A DNA stretch of 64,000 bases, from NCBI RefSeq assembly GCF_032884065.1, contig NC_088880.1, positions 33,197,298-33,261,297 of the forward strand, written 5' to 3'. Source of the stretch: Artemia franciscana (Eukaryota; Arthropoda; Branchiopoda; Anostraca; Artemiidae). This document shows, piece by piece, positions 13,901 to 25,199 of the stretch (positions are counted from its first letter, which is position 1; each line of letters starts with the position of its first letter). Made by a program: the position numbers and the translations under genes. Below the pieces are notes generated by a model. That model was given only the letters and a program-made list of their open reading frames with translations. It ran no database searches and was not told the DNA's origin.

Positions 13901-14426
13901 CAAGCGTCATGCCAGCATATGCACTGTTACCACATGTCAGGTATTTGAATAACTCATTAGACTTTAAGAATCTAATCTGTTTTTATTTTTTAACATTTTG
14001 AAGCTTAATTGGCTCTTAACTTAGGAATATATTCCCTAACAACACAGAAAAACAAAAAGAAATATCTTATGCCTTGATCAATTTTGCACCTGAAAGACTC
14101 TTATCATACCCAAAGAGATTGTATTTGAATTCAGGTTTAGCTCTCAGCTATTCTTGAGTAACTCTGAATAGCCCCTTATGCGGTTACCCCCCAAACACCT
14201 TGTCTTCCATGTATATTTTCTCCCTGTGTTGAATAAGCTTTGTCGATTGGCTATCTGCCTGGTTTTAACTACACCTGACAAAATCAAATTTGAATCTGGG
14301 CTCAACTCTGATTTACTTCCAAGTAAATATTAACTCCTATGGGATTATCACCGAACACTCTTTTTTCCTATACTCCCGGTGCCAGATACTTAAAGGTATC
14401 ATGAAAAGAGAAATCACCAATGCAAC
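10961..14426. other. Long AT-rich stretch, nothing recognised
   Basis: I found no frame with a recognisable domain, no RNA gene and no repeat shared elsewhere in the window. Short ORFs (for example near 12.2, 12.8 and 14.3 kb) have no supporting composition or motif. Confidence 0.45.
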
Positions 14427-14485
14427 AGCACAAAAAAAAAGAAAAAAAAAGAAAAAAAAAGAGAGACAGAAGGAGAAAAGGAAGA
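14427..14485 (+). repeat. Purine-only A/G-rich tract
   Basis: An AAAAAAAAAG-type run followed by GAGAGACAGAAGG-like sequence, nearly free of pyrimidines. It probably arose by slippage. Confidence 0.8.
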
Positions 14486-14825
14486 CTGTTTTCCTAAATT
14501 AGTGATTAATATAGACCAGCACTTGAATGAGGCCTTAACCCTACTCATCCATACAATCACATAGGTCAAACAGCATAGCCACACACAATCAACCATAAAG
14601 AATAATCCATGGACAGGCAGTCATATCGTCAATAAGTATAAGTCGTCATTTACCAAACAATAGAAAAAATAATATAGACAAATAATTCAGAGGCAACACC
14701 CAACATAAGGGCTCATCAGGAGAATACACTGGCCTATATAGGGTTTCGCCACTCTAATTATATATATATAATTATATATATATAGGGTTTCGCATTTAGA
14801 ACCTCGAGGTTCTAAATGTCTATTG
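14486..14825. other. Non-coding, with a short AT palindrome
   Basis: Around 14757-14785 two ATTATATATATAT blocks form an AT-only palindrome, followed by two GGGTTTCGC motifs (one just before, one after). An inverted pair AGAACCTCGAGGTTCT lies at 14800-14815. No gene was seen. Confidence 0.45.
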
Positions 14826-14829
14826 AACC

Positions 14830-15400
14830 TTTTTTTGAAGGAATCAACAGAGGGATTTGCAGTAATATCCCCAGGAATATATCCTCAAAGAGAGCGGATT
14901 CAATCTGGTTATGTCAACCACATATCTAAGACTTGTGCTTATTCTTCTCATCAAGCTTCATCCCGGTTTCTCCACTCTAAGCTTTTTCTCAGATTTTTCA
15001 AGAGTCAACAGAGGGATTTGCGGGAATAATATCTCCAGGAATGTATCCCCCAAGAGAGCGGATACAGTCCGGTTATGTCATGTATGTAGGACTTGTGCTT
15101 ATTCTTCCCACCAAGTTTCATCCCGATGTCTCCACTCTAAGCGTTTTGCAAGATTTTTCAAGAGTCAACAGAGGGATTTCCAGGAATATTATCCCCGGAA
15201 ATTTATCCCTGAAGAGAGCGGATTCAGTCCGGTTATCTCACGTATCTAGAACTTTTGCTTATTCTTCCCACCAAGTTTCATCTCGATCTCTCCACTCTAA
15301 GCGTTTTCCAAGATTTTTCAAGAGTCAACAGAGGGATTTTCAGGAATAGCATCCCCAAGAAGATCATTTCAGAAAGAAGTGCAACGCTGGATTCAGCTGT
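14830..15400 (-). repeat. Tandem array of a family A core unit, period about 160 bp
   Basis: CAACAGAGGGATTT recurs at about 14845, 15006, 15166 and 15326 (161, 160, 160). Each unit includes the block AGAGAGCGGATTCAGTCCGG, then CTAGGACTTGTGCTTATTC and CTCCACTCTAAGCG, which is the core of family A elements at 27.5-30.2 and 39.8-45.8 kb. Three overlapping plus-strand frames are side effects of the repeat. This array lacks both family A ends, so it is either a fragment or an independent satellite derived from A. Confidence 0.8.
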
Positions 15401-17265
15401 TCTTCAAGTAATCGGCTCTTGGCGTGTCTTCCTTTAGATAATTCGACCGAGTTGTGCGCCTTCGTGTCAGTCTTGGTGGCTGGAAAAAGACAGGCACAAA
15501 GCGAGAGAGCTGGTCTGAGGGAGGCGACTTCATGCACTTGTAGAAAACAGCCATCGACGCTACATCAAACCTTTCATTTAGAAGCTGGAACGAGTCATGT
15601 GTAGAAGCGCGACCCACCCTAGTTGCCCTACTACTCTCATATATTTCGTGAAACATCAGAGTTAAATCGAGATCTAGAAGATATTTTAATAATTAATTAA
15701 TAGTGCTGAAAAAAAGATCGCGGCGAGGCAAAATACTAAAAGGAAGAAAATGAAATCTTAACTTGTACATTATGGTATAGGAAAGTGGCAATGGGAGAAG
15801 TCGAAATGCTTCCAAAATAACTATGGTGATCCGTTAGTTCCCACATCGTGCGATTTACGGGAAAGCGCGGTCCAGACTACGCAAAAAAACAGGCATAAGT
15901 ACTTTGGCAATTACAGGCACAATGCAGAATAATCGCAATTACTCTAACAGAAGATGAGTTTCTATCCGTTTTTTTTTTGCTTTTCAGCTCCTATTATTGC
16001 TAAGAAAATTAGTAAAATCTCACAAACAGTTCCAAAATCTCGCGGAAAGAAACCGTTTACTAATGCAGTTTCATTTTTGACAATTAACTCACTTGTATCT
16101 TAAGCACGTTTCCCTAAATCCGTTGAAAATTTTTTAACGCGTGCCACTTGCGTTTTCCTTAATAACCCTTGGTTCCCATTGATGCGATTTTCTTTTTCAA
16201 GTACTACGGCTGTCGGGTAGTGGATGCAAGAAAATTCCAAAAATATTCCCACAGAAACGGTTCACTGTAGCCTTTGAAGCGTCAAAAAATGAGATATTTA
16301 AACAACAAATACATAGGAATAGGCTAAATCAAGTTCTAGGATCGAAAGGTTTTATTCGAAGGGCTAACCTGTATAAGCCTAGGTCAGCTATACTTAATTA
16401 AAAATATAATTCTTATCTTGTATGTTCATTTCCCTAGAAATTTTCCCCCGGGCGCTAAGAATTAAGAAGACATGGTCCACATGTTTTTGTCAAATATTAA
16501 TGAAAAACTTCTGATAAACATGATTAGTTTCTTAGTTACTTGCAATTTATGGTTCTAAAAAGCTTTTAATTCAGAATAAAGGATGCGATTTTCGACGGCT
16601 CAGTAGAAATATTTCAACGTAGCTGTAGAACCCTTGTGATGCTTAAACAGCGAAAAAACGGAGGAAATTCGGTGGTTCACGCAAAAACGACCGTTTTTGT
16701 GTGATATCGCAAAAGTGGGAACCCAGGATAAGGTTAAAAAAAAACATCTCCAGTCCTCAAAATCGCTGTGGTTTTCTGCAAAAGACATTAACTGGAATTT
16801 AAGAGATCCTTATACTTTGTAATTTGGTTATTGCTGCTCGTGGCGGAAATACCGTTAAATGTCTTGATGGCGCATCGTATGATAGCAGCATACAAAAACC
16901 ATTTTATTTATCTTCGCTTCGCAGGTACAAAATCTCGCTTCGCAGGTATAAAAACAGTTTTATTTATCTTCCCTCGATTTTGGTAACCAAGGAACCTTTT
17001 TATCAGGAAGTCCTTCCTTTTTTTCTTCCTGCGTATGAAATAGATGGCATTGTACATCCCTTGTTTATAATGTGAAATTTTCAAATTCGACCACTAATCT
17101 CATAATCGAAAAGAAGAAACATTTTTACTTTTACAAGTCAAAACTTATGCAAAACCCTAGGGGTATAATTATAATTACACCGCTTACAAAACGATGAATT
17201 TATTTACAACTGAAATCATTTTTATTCTTGATTATTACTTGATTACTTCTACAATAAAAATTACA
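15401..17265. other. Non-coding stretch, nothing recognised
   Basis: There is only a small local duplication at about 16913-16955 (CTTCGCTTCGCAGGTA twice). Otherwise no gene or shared repeat was seen. Confidence 0.45.
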
Positions 17266-17528
17266 TAGTACTCTGGAGGAATAAGTGCTTTTTGTTCGAA
17301 ATATCATTTGGTAAAGTTAGGATTATAAAAACCCATCTACTTGAATAAGAGATGCCTGATTCTTCAATAATTAACGGGCTAAGCACCTCACGTGTCTTAG
17401 GTCTCCTTCCTCATGATCTTATCTAAAAACAGTTCTTTTTTCAAACCTTTTACAGATATACAGATAATATAATTCATAAACATTAAAATATTAAAAATTC
17501 CATGCAGAATAATTTGGTGAGTAAATTA

Positions 17529-17690
17529 GTGATTTTGACTCGTTATTTCAGGATTAAATCTGCAAGTTGTATTTTAACTTGTTTTTTTGGACCAATTTCT
17601 TTCACTGATTTATCAGGTATTCCTTCAATGATCCTTAAGCCTTTCTCCGTGTTAGCTTTAGCTAGCTTTTTATACAGTATCTCAACAAAG
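17529..17690 (-). pseudogene. Decayed tandem copy of the LENG1 3' end
   Basis: On the minus strand a frame reads GLRIIEGIPDKSVKEIGPK, parallel to [19 protein letters not shown] near the C-terminus of the gene at 17977-18771. The matching TTCAGGATTAAAT blocks lie at about 17547 and 17998, offset about 451 bp. Past this point the copy gains a base, and the conserved YNSQFNP coding block is read out of frame. The downstream flank is duplicated as well: the GGAGGAATAA blocks lie at about 17276 and 17740. The simplest reading is an old tandem duplication of about 450-465 bp covering the end of the last exon and its 3' flank. An alternative terminal exon is possible but less likely because of the frameshift. 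Confidence 0.7.
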
Positions 17691-17753
17691 AAGAAATTTA
17701 GTCAATGGTCCGCAAGAAGGATATGCTATATATAACTCGGAGGAATAATTGGT

Positions 17754-17759
17754 TTTATT
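17754..17759 (-). terminator. Candidate polyadenylation signal for LENG1
   Basis: An AATAAA on the minus strand about 220 bases past the LENG1 stop codon. It is the nearest canonical hexamer I noticed; usage is inferred. Confidence 0.35.
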
Positions 17760-17976
17760 CAAAATGTAATACAATAAAAATAGGTTAAAAAACAAAACGC
17801 AAAAAATTGGCGAGCGAGAGATGGGCGAGTCTTCTACATTCATAGGCAAAGCCTATAAATGTCTATAGACTAAGGTCTTTACTGCCTGAGGTCTCTTTTC
17901 AGATATTCTTCCATGAAAAACTCAGACCCATTATAGACCCATAGACATTTTGGTCCAAAAACTCTAAGATCTTGAC

Positions 17977-18771
17977 CTACTGGTTTTGTCTCGCTATTTC
18001 AGGATTAAATTGCGAATTGTACTTTCGTTTAATCTGGGGCTCGATCCCTTTCTCTAATTTATCAGGTATCCCTTTAATGGTCCTTAAGGCTTTCTCTTGT
18101 CGCTCCCGTTCCACTGCCTCCCTTCTTAACCTTTCCTCTCTTAAAATAGCAATTTTTCGTCTCTTCTCATATTCCTCTTCATCATCTGAAGAGTCTGAAC
18201 GTTCACGCTTTTTCCTTTTTCTCTTATGCTTGGATTCCTCACTTTCTGAAGAGCTGGAGCGTTTTCTTTTTTTATCCTTTCGTTTTTTCTTTTTCTCCTT
18301 TTTATCTTTCTTGACCTTACTTTCTATCTTAACCATACTGCTGTCAATTTTTTTCGGTTTATCTTTCATGCTAATACCAAGACTATTAGTTATAAATCGC
18401 ATTGGATCAAATAATCTCTCATCTTTCTTTTGTTTTTCACTTTTGCTTTGTGGTAATGTCTTAGCTTGTTTTAACAATGATGGCATTTTATAAACAGGTT
18501 GGTAGCCACTTTCACCCAATTCACTTTGTCCAAGGTAGGTAAGGTAGCCAATCTTCTTTTCATATTCTTCTTGTTCCTTTTTCTTAAGCAGCTTATGTTC
18601 TTCATTTTCAACAATATCCTTGCGTCTCCCTCCTTCTAGATCAGAAAAGAGATTTATGTGCTCTTGGCGTGATTCCAACTGAGGAGGTAAAGTTGGTCCA
18701 ATGAATCTTTCCTTCTGACCTAACTTGTCTTTGGCCTTTTGTCGTAGTACTGAAATTCTAGCTTCTTGCTC
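17977..18771 (-). CDS. LENG1: LENG1 (leukocyte receptor cluster member 1) homologue, terminal exon
   Basis: The exon encodes about 264 codons ending at a TAG at 17977. It begins after a good acceptor (TATTTTATTTTAG then GAGCAAGAAGC) at 18771/18772. The frame is open up to the acceptor, and the codon at 18678 that could look like a start is TTG, so the true start lies on an upstream exon not found here. Motifs shared with LENG1 proteins, in order: [15 protein letters not shown], the NLFSDLEGG region, [21 protein letters not shown], a Lys/Arg/Ser-rich tract ([16 protein letters not shown]), [16 protein letters not shown] and the terminal [15 protein letters not shown]. The missing N-terminus should carry the CIR_N domain. 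The basic and Ser-rich tract suggests a nuclear protein; family function is poorly defined, and a spliceosome link is from memory only. It is the only host gene I recognise. Confidence 0.88.
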   Translation of the reverse strand, partial: EQEARISVLRQKAKDKLGQKERFIGPTLPPQLESRQEHINLFSDLEGGRRKDIVENEEHKLLKKKEQEEYEKKIGYLTYLGQSELGESGYQPVYKMPSLLKQAKTLPQSKSEKQKKDERLFDPMRFITNSLGISMKDKPKKIDSSMVKIESKVKKDKKEKKKKRKDKKRKRSSSSESEESKHKRKRKKRERSDSSDDEEEYEKRRKIAILREERLRREAVERERQEKALRTIKGIPDKLEKGIEPQIKRKYNSQFNPEIARQNQ

Positions 18772-18995
18772 CTAAAATAAAATAATATCAACCCTAGCAT
18801 AATAAAATAGTAAATTTAGAGAAATTTATTTTTGTTATTTAATGGCAAAGCTTCATATAAAGTGTGTACATTATCAATTTTACGGACTTGAAAGACCGTA
18901 ATTTAAAACACTGTAGTAAAAATGTCACAATAAAGTTCTTATTGATGTCACAATAAATGTCACATAAAATGTCACTATAAAGTTCTTATTGATAA
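18772..18995 (-). repeat. Short tandem repeat in the LENG1 intron
   Basis: Directly upstream of the acceptor, near 18917-18992, the blocks AATGTCACAATAAAG and TTCTTATTGAT occur twice with TGTCACA motifs between them, a repeat of about 50-60 bp. It lies in the intron before the terminal exon. Confidence 0.6.
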
Positions 18996-21480
18996 AGTTT
19001 TACCATTTGCAATCATAAAATAGTCTAATTATCAAATTTCCCAATGAACCATTGCACCACAGTGGAATAGTTGAATGCATAGCTAACAGGAGTCGAAAGG
19101 GTTCAACTGTCAACAACGACAACTTTGTTATAGTAAATTTCTTTTATTTGTTACATAGGTTGTCAGAGTGGGCGTTACGCACCCAAAGAGTCGCACGAGA
19201 CCACTCAAGGGATTCTGACGATATACACAAATCAATGGCACAAAAAGTAAGCTTTGTCACTTTGTCATCTGGGCAAAGTTAATTGTAAACTTTAATTTGT
19301 CCCGCAGACCTAATACATTGGCCTTTTTTGGAAGAGGGGGTGTTCTTTTTTGAGAAATACTTATCAACGATTATGCCTTAGAGAAAAAAAGAGCACACTA
19401 AACACCCAGGACGCTAATTCACGAGATTGTAGATTAGTAATTTAAAATGTTTTCAATAGCAAGAGAATGTTATACTAGAGCGAATAATTCCATATGGGGA
19501 AAGTAGCAAGTTTTTGGGAGGAAGAAAAAATTAATTTCTTTCATAAGCATTCCAATATAAAGAATACAAAAAAGGAGATAGTTTTTCAAGAACTTCACGC
19601 AATATGTACGAAGGTTAAAAATCAAATGGATAATACTGTTGGTTACATCTTATTATTGAATCTCAAAAGGCTTTTTTTGGGGTCACACCATTCGACCAAA
19701 GAGAAAAATATAAGCACATAACATTATCCCTTACAACTGGACAGACAAATACCCCCCCCTTAAAATCTGATTGGTTTCAAATCCTTCTCAGCGAATTTTA
19801 AGTCAGTGAAAAGAATGGGTATTAGACTTACACTTGATTAATGCTTTTGTGTGAATTGAAGGCTAGTAAGAAGAACAAACTGAATGAGAAATCCAAGTAA
19901 ATAATAGGCGCAGTCTAGGCAGTATATGGACATAAATTTATACCTAAAATTGCTGCAATGGGTCATTTCGCATGTTGCTTGTACAGCGCAATTTCCATGC
20001 TAGCTGACAGTCTTTGTTACTTTTACTTTTTTAGAGGGGGGGGGGATCTTTCTAATTGATCTTAAGAGCCTTCGAAAAAAAATACTTATCAAATGGGCAA
20101 AACCTATCGAGGAACGATAAGTAACCTGTGACTTTGTGCACTTGCTAAAAACCTGAACTTCAACTAGGCGACACCGAGTTAAACGCATAAAAGAACTCTT
20201 CTTGACAGCTATGAGAGCTCTTCACCAGAGCTACGACAGGTAAAGTAGCATATATCCAGTACTCAAAACTAAAATAGGTACTTTTGAATCAACTGGAGAA
20301 AGAGAAACTGTTCAGACAGACTTTAGAACTCTAAGATTCATCATTCGTTTGGCGGCTCTGCAGGATCTCAACCGTTGTCTTCAACCGCGAATGTTTTCTT
20401 AAATCTCTCAAGCTACCTGGCTCAATTACTCCATTTGTTCAGACAAGATATTATGCTTCTGTTGTTGTCACTGGTGCGGACAAGAACTGGCCTAGATAAA
20501 CTCCTGGAAAATATATTCTGGGCGCAATGGAATTATGAAATGGAAAGATGCAACAAATATAGCTAGACGGCATGAGGTTGGTACCTGCCGCAAAGGGAGT
20601 GTGTTAGCATGGAAAAACTTAGCAAATTGTCATCTGGGGCTATTCCTTTGGCGAATAGTCAATGCCTGACCCAGAAAAAGGCAGGAATTGTAGACAGGTA
20701 TGGACAAAGTTCCAAAGCTGCCAGTAGCAGAATTCTAAAAGCTGGCGACACTTTATCAGCACAGCTTTTTCTTTAAGCAAAAGTATTTTTATATGTAAAA
20801 ATGGTATTTTCGGACAAAATCTGCCAGTAAATTCGAACACTACCAAGTGGCATTGCTACTTTGCTACCCCAACTTCTCCATGGCAGATTATGGAAAATAA
20901 GAACTGCCTTCAATTATTTATACTGGCAACCAAGGAGGACTTGGCATTTCGTGGCGATGACAAAAGTAATAATTCAAATGAAAGGAGACATTTATTGCAG
21001 TTACTTGGATCGGTGGGGGAAACAGATCCTCATCTTTAAGAGGGATTCACAGTTCCCAGAAATTGCAAAATAAAATAATTGAAAGTATTGAGTGTCCGGT
21101 TTAAAAGTCTATAACTAAACAACTAAAACAACTAAACGAGTCCTGTTTGTTCATTTCTTGTTGATGAGTTTGGAGACGGATTGGAAAAGAGCAGCTAAGT
21201 TTTGTCATACACTCGACATCAAGCAAGAGTTGGGTGTAGGAAACCCATTTGGAGTCTACCATATGGAAAACTTAGATGTTTAGCTATTAAACATAGCCAT
21301 TAATGAGTTGTTTCTTTGAAACAAACTAAATTGGGGTTAAAATACTTAAGTCTTGCGTTTCACTACTTTCTTCAGTACAGAAATGCCACTCGTTTGGGAC
21401 TTTTAAAAGGATTCTTAAGGATCATTTAATAAAGAATCAAACAGAATAGCATTTTGCTTTTTTTTTCTTTTCCTTTTCCT
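18996..21480. other. Non-coding or intronic, nothing recognised
   Basis: This could be LENG1 intron. I looked for the conserved first exon (MNILPKKSWHVR-type sequence on the minus strand) and did not find it. Short frames at 20.3-20.6 kb have no recognisable domain. Confidence 0.4.
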
Positions 21481-21589
21481 CTGAGGAGTTGATGTCCCCT
21501 GACTCTTTTCATGGTGTATGGTTGTCTTCTCTGCGCGTTGACTCCCAGGCCTCAGGTATGTTCTCTTTTTCATCTTATATGTTATTTGT

Positions 21590-21725
21590 TCTCTTTTTTT
21601 GGTTGTTGCTTATATTGTATTTTTTTTTGTATCTCCCTTGTATCCCTGGCCATGGAGCCCTTCGAGGGGGAATAAGAGTATTGTATTTCTATTTCGTATT
21701 TATTGGTGAATAAACTCTCTCCTCT
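21590..21725 (+). mobile_element. Candidate 3' end of a dead non-LTR element
   Basis: The block CCCTGGCCATGGAGCCCTTC followed by GAGGGGGAATAAGAG, a GGTGAATAAAC signal and a CTCTC-rich tail resembles the 3' UTR style of CR1/Jockey-type elements. A loosely similar AAGAACCTTTGGGGGAATGG lies at the end of the RT relic near 53.3 kb. No coding part is attached. Confidence 0.35.
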
Positions 21726-23975
21726 CTCTGATTGTGCACCGGTTATGAAGGGGGCTTGGGTAGAGTAGGGCAGCAGCATACACCATAAGAAACATTGCCA
21801 TGTGTATTAAGAAGTATTTCCATTGCCAAGTATATAGACTGAATTTGATCCTGATCCAAACAATGAAGGGAAATCAACAACGCTTTGAATTGTTCAGTGG
21901 TGTACTCGCAATACACGGTTTTAACTCAAGATTTCTTGGTGCCACCAGTTGTTTTTTAGAGCAAAGCAGTGAGTCAATTCTGAAATTACATCTGAAGCCA
22001 GAGTTTAAGAGACCGATTACCCCGCAATCGAGTTTTTTTTTTTTTTTTTTACATAAAATCTAACTATTAACGACTAAAGCTCTTCATCTGACCCAACCAA
22101 TTTCAGGGCTGCAAAAAGACAAATTACGGCTGGTTTGTGCCAGTGAATCAAGCGCAACGCATTAATTTCATTACAATTAGAAGAAAACACTTCTCAATGA
22201 CTAAATTGAGACAGACCTTTTCAGAACCTTATGGATTACCTAGATTCTTTTTCCCAAAGGAAGAAGAGACCTTGAAAGTAGTCTTGACAATCAGCAGCAA
22301 TCGCAATCAGTATTGAAAACAATTTCTTTCAGAAGAAAAGATGCAAAATTTGTATAGTTCTTATTCAACGTTTGAAATCAAGAATCCGGGCCACCCAGAA
22401 ACTGGGGCTGTAAATTTGCTTTTTCAGTTAATGCTGATATGCTTGTCCATATTTTCAAAATCTGAACCAAGCCTTCAAAGCTGCGAAGTGTATTCAGCAA
22501 TTATTATATGCAATCATTGATAATTATAATAATTAATAAATGCAATTATTAAATGCACTGTATTCAGCAATCATCAAAATTATTCATGTGACTAACTGTT
22601 CCCAGTGACTTTCCTGAAGAACAAGAGATGTTGCAGAAGAAATAAGCACGTAAAAACATACTTAACGCAATGCGTGTGGAGGTATAAGGCTTGATAAGTT
22701 TCTCTTATCATCCCTTGATCACTTTTCTCTTGATCCCTTTATCCCTTGATAAGTTTCTCTGTCTTATTATTTGTATCTTAGCTTATATTTTTGTACTAGT
22801 TTCTGGTAATAGATATTTGCAATAATTAACAAACAATTATATTTTTTGTAATAACACTTAGTTTTTCTTTCTTTTCTGTTCAAGTGAATAACTGAATTCT
22901 ATTGTACTAATATTTATAAGGTTATATAATGGCTCGCAGTATGTAATTTTACTTTCGTATTCTTGTTTTTAAAATTTTTGTTTATATATAACTTTTATCA
23001 CTAAACAGACACAACAAAAATTACCATCCTGATTTTAAAATTACTCTTCTAATTTTTCCCTAAAATAACAGGTATGAAAGTTAAGAATCCCTCTCCAGGA
23101 TTAGTTGGGTTAAAGGACAGGCCGCTCTATAATGTGAAGAATTAGAAACTCGTTTATTGTGCCTGCTCAATGCCCACCGTCAAGAAATTTCAAAAGGAAA
23201 TCCTTGGAAATTCTTTCCCAAGTATTTGCCACTCTTCTAAATTCGTTTCTGAAAATGTCAAATTCTAGAGCTACTCAAAAGTATACAGCATTAAATACAT
23301 AGATAATCAATCCAAGCAAAATGTAAAAAAAAAGAAAGTAAAACACGTGATAAAAGAACAGTAATCAGCATTAGTGAGGATGAAAATCAAAGTCAGAATA
23401 AATTCAAGATGTAACAGAAGAAATTTATCAGAGAAGAACTTAAGAAAATGCACTGTAAGAAGAAGAATTGGATGACATTTCCCGTTTTAAGATGGACAAG
23501 GCATTTTTTTTAATGAATATCAGTTTTATTTTGTAAGTAGTTGAATAGTTTTTTTTTTTTTTTTTCTCAACTGGATATGAAAACCTCACCTAACAGTGTG
23601 TAAAACCAACCAGACAATTGACAAAAAAAAGGCTTGAAATATGTGTCTATATATTATTATTTGATATATTTGATAATTTCTTAGACCACACTGCTTTTCC
23701 ATTTACGAAAAAAAATAATTGAAGAAAAACGGGTTTAATTTCTTATAAAGCAGTGACAACAAAATAAAATAAAAACTACACTTTAGCTAACCAAAAAATA
23801 AAAATACTCCGAATATTTCGGCCCCACGTCCGGGAGCCTTTCTCAACGGAAAAAAAACAACAAAAAAGGAGAAAATTACAACAATTTAAGACTATTTTTA
23901 AGACATTATAAAAATGCCACGACAACTAAGTCAACATAAAAAATATAAACAATCAAATATATAAGAAACAAAAAC
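21726..23975. other. Non-coding stretch, nothing recognised
   Basis: There are only homopolymer runs (T at 22030-22050 and 23551-23566) and small local repeats (AATTATTAAATGCA-like at 22.5 kb; TTGATAAGTTTCTCT at 22.7 kb). No gene was seen. Confidence 0.45.
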
Positions 23976-23976
23976 T

Positions 23977-23978
<2 letters not shown>

Positions 23979-24069
<91 letters not shown>
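23979..24069. repeat. (TA)n microsatellite, about 90 bp
   Basis: TA run interrupted once by a CACA-type step. Confidence 0.96.
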
Positions 24070-24071
<2 letters not shown>

Positions 24072-24629
24072 CTAATTAATTCATTAAATAATCCTGAAAA
24101 CAATCTATTGGCTTTCCAATATGCATAAATTTCAAACTATATGAATACATTTCAGCATTGATGTCAATTAAAGATTGCAAAATATAACAAGAATAATTAT
24201 GGGAGACCAGTACACAAGAAGCAGGGCCCACATTCAGCCAAAGCAAATAATCTGAATTTAAAACAGATGAAGACTCGTGGTAGGTTGCAAAAGCACTGTC
24301 AGATAGCAGGAATTTAGCTTGTTTTTAGTTTAATTTAGCTTATGTGTTCAAATTTGTTGGCACACTGAACAATTTTTTTGGCAGATTCTTTATACTACCC
24401 CTCCAAACTCAAAACCCAAGCAACCCTACAACTATGCCATTACTAAGAGTATAAAAGTACCAGACAACTGGAATTGAAAAGCTAGTGAAAAGTGAAGGCA
24501 TTGCAGACAAGAATTGGCACAATAATTTTATGGCTTGCCAAACACTATCAGTAAAAACAGTAGAAGGTTGAAGCCTAGGACAGGCAACTGCTTTCAACTA
24601 TTATTCTTTGGCAGTCTAACTCTTTTAAA
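24070..24629. other. Non-coding stretch, nothing recognised
   Basis: No domain, RNA gene or shared repeat was noticed between the microsatellite and family B copy 1. Confidence 0.4.
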
Positions 24630-25199
24630 GAAGAATTTAAAAAACTTTATCACAAAACAAGTTTTTCAAAGAAAAGTAAGGAGCTCCATCAAGCCAAAAT
24701 GAGCAGAAATAAAGTCAAATAGTCTTCCAGGCATAAAACCACCGCAAATTCCTATCAATAAATAAATTAAACTCAAAACGAACAAAAATTAACATGGGTA
24801 AGGCTGATAACCCCCATGCTTTCTCAAGAGCAGAACATATTTTGCGCTTTACTGAAAAAAAAAAAAACAACAAAAAAAGACAAATGATTATGGATTGTTA
24901 GTTCAATTGACAAATACTGACTTTTATTTCTGAACACTGTGCTGAACAAAATGGCTGTCTCAAAATTTTGACTGGATGTGTTTGGAAAATGAATGGGCTT
25001 GAGGGAAGGGCTGCATACTCTCCAATCTATTTTTACTCTTAAAAAAGGCACCAGAAATTTTAATTTTGAATCGAATTAGCTAATTTACATGTTTCAATGT
25101 TATTTTTAGTTATTATAGACTGGTGCTGCCTATGATATTGCTTATATGCCCTTTTGAAAACCTGCTTGCATAAAATTTTTTCGTTTAGGCTAGTTGAAA

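Noticed and set aside
14823..15437. Four overlapping plus-strand ORFs with similar peptides
   Set aside because: They are different frames of the 160-bp family A array, not a gene family.
17972..18493. 173-codon plus-strand ORF
   Set aside because: It is antisense to the LENG1 exon; its Ser/Phe-rich content mirrors the Lys/Glu/Ser-rich coding strand.
20290..20640. Possible small host exon near 20.3-20.6 kb
   Set aside because: Short frames look protein-like in places, but none has a recognisable domain, splice context or consistent frame.
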